Assembly: GCF_000772105.1 (NCBI RefSeq)
Contig: NZ_CP009354.1
Coordinates: 2,418,001 to 2,482,000, forward strand
DNA from: Vibrio tubiashii ATCC 19109
GTDB taxonomy: Bacteria > Pseudomonadota > Gammaproteobacteria > Enterobacterales > Vibrionaceae
Length of the DNA: 64,000 nt
Direction of reading: 5' to 3'
The notes under the pieces were generated by a model that searched no databases, had not been told where the DNA came from, and saw only the letters and a program-made list of their open reading frames with translations. This document shows positions 36,960 to 48,568 of the stretch, piece after piece. Position numbers and translations under genes: made by a program. The first letter of the stretch is position 1, and every line of letters starts with the position of its first letter.

Positions 36960-37376
36960 AGTATTAACCCCTAGTAATTATTCATTTTGGTCGTTTTTCT
37001 TAGTACCCCTCTCACACTTATCAATTGGTGTTCGAGGGGGACTATTTATGGACAGGGGCATGGTGACAAACTTTTTTTGCTGCAAGAAATGAGGCGAAAA
37101 ATAATCTGACTACGTTCAAATCAAAAAAAACACAAACAAGATAAAACAAATAAAAACAACAGGTTAAAATCACAAATCAATAAACAAAAACGTCAAAACA
37201 CTCAGTTACAATCAAATTACCCAGTTAACTCAGGGAAATTTTCGGCGCAGATCACCGTAAATTTTTATTCCTTTATAGGTATTAACAAGTTTCCCAGTAA
37301 AAGTTTGAAATCTCTCGCAATCATCTGAGCTAACAAGTTTCAAATAATTCTAATTTTGACGTTTTGGTTTAAAGGC
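36960..37376. other. AT-rich gap between porin and copA
   Basis: About 420 bases holding the upstream region of the porin and, at its far end, the copA operator. The middle (37090-37330) is strongly A/T-rich with A tracts. No gene is seen. Confidence 0.6.
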
Positions 37377-37407
37377 TTGACCTTACCCTTGAGGTAAGGT
37401 TTAGGCT
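37377..37407 (+). promoter_or_regulatory. CueR-type copper-responsive promoter
   Basis: TTGACC (-35), a 19-base spacer and TAGGCT (-10), with the dyad ACCTTACC-N5-GGTAAGGT inside the spacer. The over-long spacer and dyad are the hallmark of MerR-family CueR promoters, and the sequence closely resembles the E. coli copA operator. cueR itself is not in the window. Confidence 0.88.
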
Positions 37408-37438
37408 AAGCAACAGTTCCATTTTTCGAGGTGTTGAT

Positions 37439-40135
37439 ATGTCTAAGTTTGATATTCCATTGGCAGGATTAAACTGCATGGGATGCGCACGTAATGTAGA
37501 GCGAGCCCTTACCGCAGAACACCAAGTACAGATTCACCAACTGTCCCCAACCTTTATCTCGTTGGAAACTGACAGCTCATTTTCATCGATCGCAAAAGTG
37601 GTTGAGAAACTTGGCTATTCAGCGGGCAATCAGCATCATTTTTTCTTAACTGGACTAAATTGTGGTAAATGCGTGGCCAAGCTTGAGCAAGCATTGGCAC
37701 AAGATCCGCTCAATGGCACATTTGCAGTTTCGAAAACAGAATTAGCCATTACTACCCTACGAACAGCTGAAGAAGTTACACAGTTAGTTGCATCACTTGG
37801 CTATCAAGCTAACCAAGAGACAATCGAACTTGATGAAATTGAGCCTGCTAACACTGAGGTAGTTCAACCTGTCAGCCCGATAGAAGAAGTATCGGCTCAC
37901 TCTTTTCATTTAATTATCTCCGGCATGACCTGTGCGAGTTGCGTATCGTCCGTGGAGAAGGCTCTGATTTCTGTTAAAGGCGTTCAAAAAGCTCAGGTCA
38001 ATTTAGCAGAGCAAAGCGCGTCAGTTTTTAGTACAGAACCAAAAGAGCAGATTGAAGCCGAGCTTGTTACCACAGTCAAAGAAGCAGGTTTTCAGGCACA
38101 AATCATTGATGACCCAGCAACGCAGCAACAAAAACAGATTGAACAACAAGAGCAAGCGCAAGCACAACATAGAAAAAGTGCGTTAGCCGGTATTGTTGTC
38201 GGTGCACCACTGATGCTCTGGGGAGTGTTTGGTGGCAACATGATGATTCGTAACAGCCAAGATCAACTGGTTTGGGGAGTCATTGGTGTCGTCTGCTTTT
38301 GGCTATTAGCATCAGCAGGGCGAAGCTTCTTTACTAATGCATGGCAAGCGCTTACTCACAAACGAGCGACGATGGATACCTTAGTCGCGCTTGGTACAGG
38401 TGCAGCTTGGCTGTTTTCCATGTTAGTAGTCACTATCCCCGAATGGTTTCCACTTGCTTCAAGGCACGTTTACTTTGAAGCGAGTGCGATGATCGTCGGA
38501 TTAATCTCACTCGGTCACTATATAGAAGCCAAAGCCAAAGCCAAAACGACCCGCTCACTTCAAGCCTTAGTGAACCTTCAACCGCAGAACGCCACTCTAG
38601 TCACTGAGGATGGTGAACGTGAGATTCCGCTTGAGCAAGTCACCTTAGGCATGAGATTAAGAGTCAAACCCGGTGAGAAGGTGCCCGTAGATGGTGTGGT
38701 CGAGAGTGGCGAGTCTTATCTGGATGAATCTATGCTCACTGGTGAGCCGGTTCCAGTATACAAAGCATTAGGTGAGACAGTGTCAGCAGGTACCATCAAT
38801 CAAGATGGCAGCTTAGTGATAACCGCTTCAGGCATCGGTAGCGATACCATGCTGTCGCGAATCATCACTATGGTTCGAGAAGCTCAGAGCAGTAAACCGG
38901 CTATTGCCAAGCTCGCCGATCAAATTTCATCGATATTCGTACCGGTTGTGGTTGCCATTGCTATTGTCTCTGCACTTGTGTGGTTTATGTTTGGTCCAGA
39001 GCCAAAAGCCAGTTATATGTTAGTAGTGACTACCACTGTGCTGATCATCGCCTGCCCTTGTGCGCTAGGGCTAGCAACACCATTGTCAGTTACAGTTGGA
39101 ATAGGTAAAGCTGCTGAGATGGGTATTTTAATCAAAGATGCTGATGTCCTTCAGTCCGCAAGCAAAATAGATACGGTTGTATTTGATAAGACCGGAACCT
39201 TGACCAAAGGGAAGCCACAAGTTCAAGCCGTTCATTCAGTCTCCAATGACCTTGACCGCCTACTTGCCTTGGCCGCTTCGGTTGAAAAACACTCAGAGCA
39301 TCCTCTGGCGAAAGCCATTGTTAATCAAGCTAACGAGAATCAACTCACTCTCGTTGATGTAGCGAACTTTGAGAATCGCCGTGGGCAAGGTGTTTTTGCC
39401 CAGTATCAACAGGAAGAAGTTGCGATTGTCTCACTCAACTATGCTCAGGCGCAGTCGTGGGAAATGTCCTCAATAGAGGCAGAAATTCGTCATTACCTAA
39501 ACAATGCTTGGACTCCAGTTGTTATCGCAGTGAACGCTGAAGTCGTCGGCACGATCGCTATTGCCGATCCGATTAAAGAAGACGCAAAGCAAGCGGTATC
39601 CATGTTAAAAGCAATGGGTATTACACCTGTTATGCTCACGGGAGATAACCAGTCCGTCGCACAAGCCATCGCGACTCAATTAGGTATTGAACGCGTCATC
39701 GCCCAAGTATTACCAGATCAGAAAGCGAGCCATATTGAACAGCTTAAAAGTGAAGGCCGTAAGGTTGCCATGATTGGTGATGGTGTCAACGATGCACCCG
39801 CTCTCGCTTTAGCTGATATCGGTATAGCAATGGGCAGCGGCAGCGACGTCGCAATTGAAAGCGCGCAAATTACCTTGCTCAACTCATCGCCAGTTTCTGT
39901 TATCAAGGCTATTGAGTTGTCAAAAGCAACACTGCGTAACATGAAACAGAACCTGTTTGGCGCATTCATCTACAATTCACTAGGTATCCCAATTGCTGCT
40001 GGGGTACTTTATCCAGCTTTTGGCTTTTTGCTCAGCCCTGTTATCGCAGGTGCAGCAATGGCCCTATCATCAATAACGGTGGTGAGTAACGCTAACCGCC
40101 TAAGACTATTTAACACTTCCGAGAGGTCACTATGA
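37439..40135 (+). CDS. copA: Copper-exporting P1B-type ATPase
   Basis: CopA pumps Cu(I) from cytoplasm to periplasm. The 898-residue protein has three N-terminal metal-binding domains with CxxC: GLNCMGC (C13/C16), GLNCGKC (C75/C78) and GMTCASC (C165/C168). The last is the most canonical; the first two are more diverged. Then come the membrane CPC motif ([13 protein letters not shown]), phosphorylation site DKTGTLTKG, and hinge [10 protein letters not shown]. It starts 31 bases after the CueR promoter, and its stop overlaps the next gene as ATGA. Confidence 0.97.
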   Translation: MSKFDIPLAGLNCMGCARNVERALTAEHQVQIHQLSPTFISLETDSSFSSIAKVVEKLGYSAGNQHHFFLTGLNCGKCVAKLEQALAQDPLNGTFAVSKTELAITTLRTAEEVTQLVASLGYQANQETIELDEIEPANTEVVQPVSPIEEVSAHSFHLIISGMTCASCVSSVEKALISVKGVQKAQVNLAEQSASVFSTEPKEQIEAELVTTVKEAGFQAQIIDDPATQQQKQIEQQEQAQAQHRKSALAGIVVGAPLMLWGVFGGNMMIRNSQDQLVWGVIGVVCFWLLASAGRSFFTNAWQALTHKRATMDTLVALGTGAAWLFSMLVVTIPEWFPLASRHVYFEASAMIVGLISLGHYIEAKAKAKTTRSLQALVNLQPQNATLVTEDGEREIPLEQVTLGMRLRVKPGEKVPVDGVVESGESYLDESMLTGEPVPVYKALGETVSAGTINQDGSLVITASGIGSDTMLSRIITMVREAQSSKPAIAKLADQISSIFVPVVVAIAIVSALVWFMFGPEPKASYMLVVTTTVLIIACPCALGLATPLSVTVGIGKAAEMGILIKDADVLQSASKIDTVVFDKTGTLTKGKPQVQAVHSVSNDLDRLLALAASVEKHSEHPLAKAIVNQANENQLTLVDVANFENRRGQGVFAQYQQEEVAIVSLNYAQAQSWEMSSIEAEIRHYLNNAWTPVVIAVNAEVVGTIAIADPIKEDAKQAVSMLKAMGITPVMLTGDNQSVAQAIATQLGIERVIAQVLPDQKASHIEQLKSEGRKVAMIGDGVNDAPALALADIGIAMGSGSDVAIESAQITLLNSSPVSVIKAIELSKATLRNMKQNLFGAFIYNSLGIPIAAGVLYPAFGFLLSPVIAGAAMALSSITVVSNANRLRLFNTSERSL

Positions 40136-40575
40136 ATAGAAAAGCTCTAACTTTGGCTACCCTTGCACTTTTGTCTGGTCAAGCGTTAGCTGCTGATGTC
40201 ATCAACCATAAATCACCTTACTGTGGTTGCTGTACGGAGTGGACCAAACACATGCAAGATGCTGGGTTTAATGTCGATGAAAAACTGCATGAAAACATGA
40301 ACCCAATTAAACAGAAACTCGGGATTACACCAGAGCTTGCCTCTTGCCATACTGCTGAGATCAATGGTTATGTGTTTGAAGGGCATATCCCTGCCGAAGA
40401 CATTAAGGCCTTCTTAGAAAACCCACCACGTAATGCAAAAGGGCTCGCGGTTCCAGGCATGCCGATGGGTTCACCAGGTATGGAATATGGCAATGACAAA
40501 GATGAGTATTCCGTCTATGCGTTTAATGAGAAGGGGCAGGTATTCACTTACCGACACTACGAAGGTAACAAATAA
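40132..40575 (+). CDS. DUF411 periplasmic metal-binding-type protein
   Basis: A 147-residue exported protein with a signal peptide ending QALA. It carries the DUF411 signature near the N-terminus, [11 protein letters not shown] (C31, C33, C34), then [18 protein letters not shown] and [11 protein letters not shown], a methionine-rich stretch suited to copper binding. The start overlaps the copA stop (ATGA), so it is co-translated with CopA under CueR control. A role in periplasmic copper handling is inferred from context and family. Confidence 0.88.
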   Translation: MNRKALTLATLALLSGQALAADVINHKSPYCGCCTEWTKHMQDAGFNVDEKLHENMNPIKQKLGITPELASCHTAEINGYVFEGHIPAEDIKAFLENPPRNAKGLAVPGMPMGSPGMEYGNDKDEYSVYAFNEKGQVFTYRHYEGNK

Positions 40576-40599
40576 CGGATTCTGTTGATTCTACTTGTA

Positions 40600-40635
40600 T
40601 TGCACTTTAATCCACTCTGGCGGATTAAAGTGCAA
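40600..40635 (+). terminator. Hairpin after copA operon
   Basis: TTGCACTTTAATCC and GGATTAAAGTGCAA pair perfectly over 14 bases with an eight-base loop. It lacks a good T run, so it may stabilise the 3' end rather than terminate. Confidence 0.6.
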
Positions 40636-40851
40636 TAAAGATCCATCTAAATCATAGATATAGATCTAAATTAACATCAAGTGTAACTACGTTTACTTTT
40701 GTTTTTCGCATTATTTCTCTCTCTCAGATAACTTTCTCACCAACTTAACGACGCCGAGCAAATGGCGTTCAATCAACTCTAGCTGCATTACGCCTATTTA
40801 ATAGAAACGCAGCAAATGAGTACTCGTTACCTAACAAAACTGAGAAGTACT

Positions 40852-41478
40852 ATGCGTAAACATCTACTGATTGCAGCAACGGCTGCTGTGGTTTCACTAC
40901 CAACTTTCGCTAACTCACCTTACATTGCGGTTGAACTTGCTGGCGGTAAATACAGCACCTCAGCAGCGGATGCCGAAAGCAAAACTGTCGTTGATAAACT
41001 TGATAACGCAGGCTCTTTTGCAATTAAAGGCGGCTCTTACCTAACTGAGAATGTACGTGTTTATGGTTACTTGCAATACAATGGTGAGTCAGAACTAAGC
41101 ATCATCGATACTGAAGAAAATGCTCAAGTTAAGTTTCAGTTAGATGGATACCAATTTGGTGCGGGCTCTGACTACGTATATCACATTGACAAAAGTTTCT
41201 ATGTCCTAGCTGGCGGTTCATTAGGTTACTACAACAGTGAGCTAGAAACTAAAGTGACACCAGCTATGGGCTTGAGCGCTTCAACTACGAGCAAAAACTC
41301 AGGCTTAACGTATGGTCTAAATACAGGTTTGGGTTACATGTTTACAGACCATTTTGGTATGGAAGCAGGCTACCGATTCAACTACTTTACCGGCAACGAG
41401 CATAAAGTAGATGACGAAGTGCTTGGTAAGTTTAAGTCTTCAAACCAAGGCTACATCAACGCTACTTACAAGTTCTAA
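40852..41478 (+). CDS. Small outer-membrane beta-barrel protein
   Basis: A 208-residue protein with a signal peptide (HLLIAATAAVVSLPTFA) and alternating beta-strand pattern ending in TYKF, as expected of an OmpW/OmpA-barrel type eight-stranded protein. Segments such as FGAGSDYVYHIDKSFYVLAGGSLGYY and FGMEAGYRFNYF support this. The ligand is unknown. The ATG at 40852 is chosen because it gives the signal peptide directly. A ToxR-like regulator gene follows on the same strand. Confidence 0.8.
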   Translation: MRKHLLIAATAAVVSLPTFANSPYIAVELAGGKYSTSAADAESKTVVDKLDNAGSFAIKGGSYLTENVRVYGYLQYNGESELSIIDTEENAQVKFQLDGYQFGAGSDYVYHIDKSFYVLAGGSLGYYNSELETKVTPAMGLSASTTSKNSGLTYGLNTGLGYMFTDHFGMEAGYRFNYFTGNEHKVDDEVLGKFKSSNQGYINATYKF

Positions 41479-41490
41479 TTATTGAAGTTG

Positions 41491-41525
41491 ACTCGGTGTG
41501 TACTCCCCTTGCACACCGAGTTTCT
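41491..41525 (+). terminator. Terminator after the beta-barrel gene
   Basis: ACTCGGTGTG and CACACCGAGT pair perfectly, followed by TTCTC. Confidence 0.7.
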
Positions 41526-41623
41526 CAAAAATGATACAAGTAAGCTAACTTATGAAGGGATCTATAAGTCGAAAGAATATTTTTGTAGAATGCGCGGCGT
41601 CTTTTCGCTCCCCTGTGACTCGT

Positions 41624-43123
41624 ATGAATTTACTCACTCAAGCCAAGCAAAGCGGCCAACTCATCGCTATTGCTCACTTACTCTATGATCCTGAACATAA
41701 AACGCTAACCAATGGCAGCAATGAAATCGCGCTAGAGCCGCGTAATGTCGCCTTGTTAGAAGTATTGCTGTCTAATGTCGGTGAGCCAACCTCCATCGAG
41801 CAATTTATTGAGCAAGTTTGGGAGAACCAGTACATCTCAAAAAATGTGGTCACAAACCGCATCAGTTTGCTGCGCAACCTGCTAAGAGAACATGTCCCGG
41901 AAATTGATTCGACCAAATTGATCGTGACCTATCCTAAAAGAGGCTATTACATTCCCAATAGTCATGTGAAACTGGTCAGTTCATCTCGCGTAAACCTAGA
42001 TTCTGACAAACAGACCTCTGTAAATCATAAACTAAAGCTAAAACCATCAAAGTTTGCTTTTTGGAGCTCTGCTTTTGTTATTACAGCTCTTTTAGCGGCA
42101 GTAACTTTGGTCAATACATTCTTTGACGTAAAGGTCGAATCCAAAGATCAGGCTTTGTACGTACCTCAGGTTCGTTTGCTACTCGATCAAATCTCTTCGT
42201 CACGACAATCAATGCAGGAAGATGCTTTAAAGCTCAAAGTATTGTTACTCCATGCTTACAGCCATTCTCCTTATATCCACTTGGCCAATATGCGCTCACC
42301 GAGTTACTACTTGATGAGCTTAAGCGAGCACCATCACTTCCCGGGTTCAGATGCAATCAATGATTCGGATTATAAGTTGACGTTTAACCTGATAAAGGAC
42401 AAAGAGGCAACAGATACACTAGAGGTCATCCTTTACCATTCGGCGTCCGCTCGTGTTGCGTGGCGTAACTTATATTCGCTTGAAGACAGTGAGTTGGTTG
42501 CAACAGTTAACGAATTAAACTCTGATTTGACCGAATACTTTAAGCTACCAACGCCTATTTTGCGCATCGATCAGGAACTTAAAACCAGTCTAACTCAACT
42601 ATCTGAAGCTGAGTTCGATAAGTTAATTGAGCAAAATATGAGTGGCGCAGAGATTAGCTTCTATACCCGAGAGCTACTATTTAGCGACCAACCCTCTGAT
42701 GTGCTTCGCCATTGGATTGACAAGGTTAAACAAAGTACGCCAACACCTTCTCCTGAGCTGCATATGTTGCTAGCACTACTTACCTATCGATCTGGTGAGA
42801 TAGAGAAAAGCTTACAGATGCTACAGCGGGAGTATGTGGCAGAAATTCCCAATAACGCGCTTATTTTAATGCTGCAAGCCAATATTAGCCGTAAAAAACG
42901 CAATATAGAGCAATATTTAAGTAACTACCTAAAAGCGACAGCAGCGCTCACCAGTAGCATTTCGGCTAAGCAAGTCTTAGCGCACTATACGAGTGACAAT
43001 AAGCAAGCCGCCTGCTTAGGTTTATGGAAAGACGCCCTATCAAACATAGAATACATGCAAATGCCGGATAGTATACTTTGGCAAGGTGTAGAACGCTTCT
43101 GCGCACCAATCAAAACAGCATGA
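41624..43123 (+). CDS. ToxR-like transmembrane regulator
   Basis: A membrane-bound transcription regulator of the ToxR/CadC type. The N-terminal ~115 residues are an OmpR-like winged helix (EIALEPRNVALLEVLL, VVTNRISLLRNLL, IVTYPKRGYYI), followed by a linker, one membrane segment (FAFWSSAFVITALLAAVTLV) and a ~300-residue periplasmic part rich in helices, possibly TPR-like near the end. The start is uncertain: the ATG at 41624 fits the domain, but the frame is open back to an ATG at 41552, and neither has a clear ribosome site. The signal sensed is unknown; the adjacent beta-barrel gene is a candidate target. Confidence 0.82.
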   Translation: MNLLTQAKQSGQLIAIAHLLYDPEHKTLTNGSNEIALEPRNVALLEVLLSNVGEPTSIEQFIEQVWENQYISKNVVTNRISLLRNLLREHVPEIDSTKLIVTYPKRGYYIPNSHVKLVSSSRVNLDSDKQTSVNHKLKLKPSKFAFWSSAFVITALLAAVTLVNTFFDVKVESKDQALYVPQVRLLLDQISSSRQSMQEDALKLKVLLLHAYSHSPYIHLANMRSPSYYLMSLSEHHHFPGSDAINDSDYKLTFNLIKDKEATDTLEVILYHSASARVAWRNLYSLEDSELVATVNELNSDLTEYFKLPTPILRIDQELKTSLTQLSEAEFDKLIEQNMSGAEISFYTRELLFSDQPSDVLRHWIDKVKQSTPTPSPELHMLLALLTYRSGEIEKSLQMLQREYVAEIPNNALILMLQANISRKKRNIEQYLSNYLKATAALTSSISAKQVLAHYTSDNKQAACLGLWKDALSNIEYMQMPDSILWQGVERFCAPIKTA

Positions 43124-43130
43124 TACGAAA

Positions 43131-43156
43131 AAGGCCCAGTAACAACTGGGCCTTAG
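43131..43156. terminator. Terminator between regulator and porin
   Basis: AAGGCCCAGT and ACTGGGCCTT around a four-base loop, shared by two convergent genes. Confidence 0.85.
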
Positions 43157-43182
43157 TGTTAGGACAGTAATTTTAGGTTGGC

Positions 43183-43866
43183 TTAGAAACCGTAAGAAGC
43201 ACCGAATACGAATGCAGTGTTCTCTTTCTTATCAGAACCGTCTAGATTTTTCGCACCGTGGCCTTGGCTACGTAGCTCGAAGTATGGTTGAACGCCTTCG
43301 CGGGTCCAAGTTGCACGGAACTCGTGGTCCATTGTGTTTTCAGATTTGTCGTTACGTACGTATACGTTGTTGTACGCAAGAGCTAGAGGCATATCCGCAA
43401 TTGCGTAACCGATACGGTTGTCAAAACGCAGTTGGTCATTGTCACCTTCTTTCATGTCGTGGTAACGCGTACGGTTGCTGATCGCAATACCGTTGTCGAA
43501 GTTGTAACCAATTTTAACTAGAGGGCGATGTTGAACAGTTTTACCATCATTTAGCAGGTGGTGGTAACCCGCAGCAACCCATAGGTTGTCATTAATTGAG
43601 TAGCTTTGCTCGATACCTAGTGTAATGTATGGAGTCGCCTTATCGCCTTGGTAGTTGTCTTCGTAGCTACCTAGAGAAATACCATCAAACTCTGTTAGTA
43701 GTGTTGTACCAGTATCAAATGTGTGGCCCGCTTCTAGTGTAGAAGTCGCGTTAGGGTTTTTGTTTTCACTGTGGAACTGAACGTTACCTGTTACGTAAGA
43801 AGAACCCGCATATGCAGTTGATGCGAAAGCAAGCGTGATTGCGCTAAGAGTTAGTAGTTTTTTCAT
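43183..43866 (-). CDS. KdgM-family outer-membrane channel
   Basis: A 227-residue protein with a signal peptide ending STAYA and a predicted 12-stranded barrel. Segments such as LWVAAGYHHLL, VKIGYNFDNGIAISNRTRYHD, QLRFDNRIGY and a C-terminal GASYGF match the KdgM/NanC family of monomeric channels for acidic oligosaccharides. The actual substrate is unknown; neighbours give no sugar-catabolic context. Confidence 0.82.
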   Translation of the reverse strand: MKKLLTLSAITLAFASTAYAGSSYVTGNVQFHSENKNPNATSTLEAGHTFDTGTTLLTEFDGISLGSYEDNYQGDKATPYITLGIEQSYSINDNLWVAAGYHHLLNDGKTVQHRPLVKIGYNFDNGIAISNRTRYHDMKEGDNDQLRFDNRIGYAIADMPLALAYNNVYVRNDKSENTMDHEFRATWTREGVQPYFELRSQGHGAKNLDGSDKKENTAFVFGASYGF

Positions 43867-44344
43867 TATAGTCTGCCTTTAATTACTAAAATGTGTTGCG
43901 GCTGTATCTTGGTAGTTCTTCACCGTTAACCGCTAAATAGGTTTGCCTCCCTGGCTTGGCAGTCATAATGTCGGATTTAATTCACGATAAAAAATTAATC
44001 CATTTTTTGTGCGACGCACTTCAACGTAAAAAAGAGAAAAGTAATTTAATTCTTAACTTTCATACTCTTACAAAAACAAAAAAATTAATAAAATAGAAAT
44101 TGGTGATCCCTATCACCTAGAGATTCCCTATTAACCAGATTAACAGTATCGAGATCACACAGCTTTTAGCTTTTTATTAATTTTCGATAATAATAATCCG
44201 ATCCTGATCACCAAAATATCGATCAGACGAATAACTTAATCAGAGAGTTTTAACGGGGCTCTATGTGTGTTTGACGTTACAGAGGCAGGGGCGAGCAATA
44301 AAAAAGGCCGCTTTTGCGACCTTTCGAGATGACCAGTCATGCCT
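43867..44344. other. Gap upstream of KdgM-like gene
   Basis: About 480 bases, A/T-rich from 43975 on. It holds a palindrome GGTGA-TCCCTA-TCACC (44102-44117) resembling a CRP-type operator with altered outer bases, and a weak hairpin past hemH (44300-44326). No gene is seen. Confidence 0.5.
44102..44117. promoter_or_regulatory. CRP-like palindrome
   Basis: GGTGA-N6-TCACC has the spacing of a CRP site (TGTGA-N6-TCACA) with one substitution in each half. It is about 235 bases upstream of the KdgM-like gene. Confidence 0.35.
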
Positions 44345-45304
44345 TTAACGGCTCGATATCAAGTCCACCATCATTTGAATATGCAGCTCATCGTCATTAA
44401 GACATGGGACGTAAGTGAACTTCTCCCCACCATGCTCCATAAACAGCTCACAACACTGCTCTGAAATCTCTTCTAATGTTTCTAAGCAGTCTGCTGAGAA
44501 AGCCGGCGCCATAATGTCGAGTTTTTTGATCCCTTTGGCTGGTAAGGTTTCTAATGTTTTGTCTGTATAAGGCTGCAACCATTCCTCGCGACCAAAACGC
44601 GATTGATATGTCATACCAATTTTATCGGGTGACAAACCGAGTTCCTCGCCAAGAAGCGCAGTCGTTCGCTCACAATGTTGCGGATAAATATCGCCATTGT
44701 CGGCAAAGCGTTTAGGAATACCATGGTATGAGCAAAGCAGGTAATCACCTTGACCGTTCTCTTGCCAAGAACGCTTAACACTCTCAGCCAGTGCTTTGAT
44801 ATACAAAGGGCGCTCGTGGTAATCACGAATAAACTGAAAACTAGGCATTACAGGAATCTGCTTGAATGCTTTAGTCAATCCATCAGATACCGCAGCCGAC
44901 GTTGTTCCGGAATACTGAGGGTATAAAGGCAAGACGATAATCTCTTCTACCCCTTGAGCCAGTAATGCCTCTACGCCAACTTTTAGGCTAGGGTTACCAT
45001 AAGTCATCCCTAACTCAACAGGCATACTAACCTGTTGGCGAAGTTTTTCAGCTTGCTTCTTAGAGTAAACCAGAAGTGGAGAGCCCTCTTCCATCCATAC
45101 GGTTTGATACAGCTTCGCTACTTTTGGTGCGCGAATTGGCAAAATCACACCATGCAAGATTGGACACCATAACCAACGCGTCATATCGACGACACGCTTG
45201 TCATGCAGAAACTGACTTAAAAAGCGCTTAACCGCAGGTGCGGTGGCCTCATCGGGCGTACCTAAGTTAACCAGGAGTACACCTTGTTTTTTGTTATTTT
45301 GCAT
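44345..45304 (-). CDS. hemH: Ferrochelatase
   Basis: HemH inserts Fe(II) into protoporphyrin IX, the last step of haem synthesis. The 319-residue protein has [11 protein letters not shown] at the N-terminus, [12 protein letters not shown] with the catalytic histidine near residue 195, and the C-terminal CLETLEEI with the metal-site glutamate. It lies downstream of adk, as in many vibrios, but a terminator separates them. Confidence 0.97.
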   Translation of the reverse strand: MQNNKKQGVLLVNLGTPDEATAPAVKRFLSQFLHDKRVVDMTRWLWCPILHGVILPIRAPKVAKLYQTVWMEEGSPLLVYSKKQAEKLRQQVSMPVELGMTYGNPSLKVGVEALLAQGVEEIIVLPLYPQYSGTTSAAVSDGLTKAFKQIPVMPSFQFIRDYHERPLYIKALAESVKRSWQENGQGDYLLCSYHGIPKRFADNGDIYPQHCERTTALLGEELGLSPDKIGMTYQSRFGREEWLQPYTDKTLETLPAKGIKKLDIMAPAFSADCLETLEEISEQCCELFMEHGGEKFTYVPCLNDDELHIQMMVDLISSR

Positions 45305-45370
45305 AGCTTCCTATCGACACTAAAAAGGCTCTCTACGTACCTATCTCAGAAATGGATCAAACTAAGAGCA

Positions 45371-45403
45371 TAAAAAAAAGCGACCCTAAAAAGGATCGCT
45401 TCA
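45371..45403 (-). terminator. Terminator after adk
   Basis: Arms AGCGA(C)CC and GGATCGCT around an A-rich loop, with a long T run on the minus strand. Confidence 0.82.
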
Positions 45404-45437
45404 CTATAGCAAATTTTCAAAATTCGCAGTTAGCTAT

Positions 45438-46398
<961 letters not shown>

Positions 46399-48303
46399 TT
46401 AGCCCTTAGTCAAAAGCGTGTTGATTGCACCTAAGAACTGCGAAGGATCTTCCATCGAACCGCGTTCAGCCAACATCGCTTGGCCTAACAGCAGTTCTAC
46501 CCAGCGACCAAACGCTTCTTCGTCTACTTCGTCGGCCATACGCTTAACAAGTGCATGCTCTGGGTTAATTTCAAAGATGTACTTCACTTCGGGTGCTGCC
46601 TGACCTGCTGCTTCAAGTAGCTTAGCCATTTGTGTGCCCATCTCGAAGTCATCCGTTACCACAACCGCTGGAGTATTGGCTAGCTTAAAGGTCGTGCGAA
46701 CCTCTTTCACGCGCTCACCTAAGTACTCTTTGGTACGCTCAACGACAGACTTAAACTCTTCTTCCGTCTCTTTCTGCTTTTCTTTCTCTGCTTCGTCTTC
46801 AAACTTGCTCAGATCAAGACCCGCTTTAGTGATTGATTGGAACTGCTTGCCATCAAACTCAGTCAGGTAGTTCATCAGCCACTCATCAATGCGGTCAAAC
46901 ATCAGAATGACTTCGATGCCTTTGGCTTTGAACTGCTCTAGGTGCGGGCTGTTCTTAGCCGCTGCGTAGCTGTCTGCAGTCAAGTAGTAAATCTTGTCTT
47001 GACCTTCTTTCATGCGTTCTACATAAGACGCTAGACCAACAGTTTGCTCAGCAGAGTCAACTTCAGTAGACGCAAAACGAAGTAATGCTGCGACTTTCTC
47101 TTTGTTGCTCATGTCTTCTGCTGGGCCTTCTTTTAGCACCAGACCAAACTCTTTCCAAAACGATTGGTATTTCTCTTCATCGTTTTTCGCCATACGCTCA
47201 AGCATAGTAAGAACACGCTTAGTACAAGCATTACGTAGCGATTGGGTGACTTTGTTGTCTTGCAGAATTTCGCGCGATACGTTGAGTGGCAGGTCGTTTG
47301 AATCTATTAGACCGCGAACAAAGCGTAAGTATGAAGGCATAAACTGCTCAGCATCATCCATAATGAATACGCGCTGCACATACAGTTTAAGACCAGATTT
47401 GTGGTCGCGGTTCATCATGTCCCAAGGTGCTTTCGCTGGGATGTACAGCAAGCTTGTGTAGTCGTTTTTACCTTCTACGCGGTTGTGGCTCCATACCAAT
47501 GGGTCAGCGAAGTCATGAGAAACATGCTTGTAAAACTCTTGGTATTCTTCTTCAGAGATATCCGATTTATTGCGCGTCCAAAGTGCCTGAGCTTTGTTAA
47601 TCTGCTCCCACTTTTTCTCACCGGTTTCTTTGCCCTCTTCATCACGCTCAGCGGTCTGAATAGCCACAGGAATACCGATGTGATCAGAATACTTGCTGAT
47701 CACTTCACGCAGACGCCACTCGTTTAAGAACTCTTTGCCCTCTTCACGCATGTGAAGAATGATGTCTGTACCACGGCTCTCTTTAGAGATAGTTTCAATG
47801 GTGTATTCACCTTCGCCCGCCGAGTGCCATTGAACACCCTCTTGAGCATCTAAACCTGCAGCGCGCGTACGAACCGTGACTGCATCAGCCACAATAAATG
47901 CAGAGTAGAAGCCAACACCAAACTGACCAATTAGCTGCGAGTCTTTCGATTGATCTTCAGACAGCTTTGAGAAGAATTCAGCCGTACCTGATTTTGCGAT
48001 AGTACCTAAATGCTCAATCACATCCTCACGGCTCATACCAATACCGTTGTCAGAGATTGTCAGTGTATTCGCTGATTCGTCGAAAGAAAGTTTCACACCA
48101 AGGTCTGCATCGCCTTGGTACAGTTCTGAATTTGACAAAGCTTGAAAGCGCAGTTTGTCAGAAGCGTCAGACGCATTTGAAATTAGCTCACGAAGGAAAA
48201 TCTCTTTGTTTGAGTAAAGAGAGTGAATCATAAGGTGAAGTAATTGTTTTACTTCAGACTGAAAGCCACGAGTTTCTTTGTTTTGAGTTGCTGTATCGCT
48301 CAT
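46399..48303 (-). CDS. htpG: Molecular chaperone HtpG (Hsp90)
   Basis: HtpG is the bacterial Hsp90 dimer. The protein (634 residues) has the GHKL ATPase domain with [20 protein letters not shown] and [11 protein letters not shown], the middle domain and the C-terminal dimer region. I chose the ATG at 48303 ([15 protein letters not shown]), which matches the family; the 13-codon upstream extension is rejected. A sigma-32 promoter is readable upstream. It is divergent from toxRS, the classic Vibrio arrangement. Confidence 0.97.
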   Translation of the reverse strand: MSDTATQNKETRGFQSEVKQLLHLMIHSLYSNKEIFLRELISNASDASDKLRFQALSNSELYQGDADLGVKLSFDESANTLTISDNGIGMSREDVIEHLGTIAKSGTAEFFSKLSEDQSKDSQLIGQFGVGFYSAFIVADAVTVRTRAAGLDAQEGVQWHSAGEGEYTIETISKESRGTDIILHMREEGKEFLNEWRLREVISKYSDHIGIPVAIQTAERDEEGKETGEKKWEQINKAQALWTRNKSDISEEEYQEFYKHVSHDFADPLVWSHNRVEGKNDYTSLLYIPAKAPWDMMNRDHKSGLKLYVQRVFIMDDAEQFMPSYLRFVRGLIDSNDLPLNVSREILQDNKVTQSLRNACTKRVLTMLERMAKNDEEKYQSFWKEFGLVLKEGPAEDMSNKEKVAALLRFASTEVDSAEQTVGLASYVERMKEGQDKIYYLTADSYAAAKNSPHLEQFKAKGIEVILMFDRIDEWLMNYLTEFDGKQFQSITKAGLDLSKFEDEAEKEKQKETEEEFKSVVERTKEYLGERVKEVRTTFKLANTPAVVVTDDFEMGTQMAKLLEAAGQAAPEVKYIFEINPEHALVKRMADEVDEEAFGRWVELLLGQAMLAERGSMEDPSQFLGAINTLLTKG

Positions 48304-48382
48304 GATAACTCCATAAGTTCTATACTTATCAAGCCAATACATTCATAATAATGATGTCTATTTGGCCTAAATCTGCCAATTA

Positions 48383-48410
48383 ACATGAGGGTGACAAATG
48401 TAAATTCAAG
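48383..48410 (-). promoter_or_regulatory. Sigma-32 heat-shock promoter of htpG
   Basis: On the minus strand CTTGAA, 13 bases, CCCTCATGT resembles the sigma-32 consensus CTTGAA-N(13-15)-CCCCATNT. It is about 80 bases before the htpG start. Confidence 0.75.
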
Positions 48411-48568
48411 GTCAAGAATCATAAAAACAGTGTTTTTTTTGTTTTATTTTGACTATCCTTTGCCACGCCAAAAAATCAAAAAATATAAACTGATTTCACC
48501 GAAATTGGTTGTATTGAGCGCTTTAACAACTTAACTGTCTGAAACCTCTAATATAGTGGCCGCAATTA

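Noticed and set aside
41482..41688. 68-codon frame overlapping the ToxR-like regulator start
   Set aside because: It overlaps a terminator hairpin and is out of frame with the conserved winged-helix protein.
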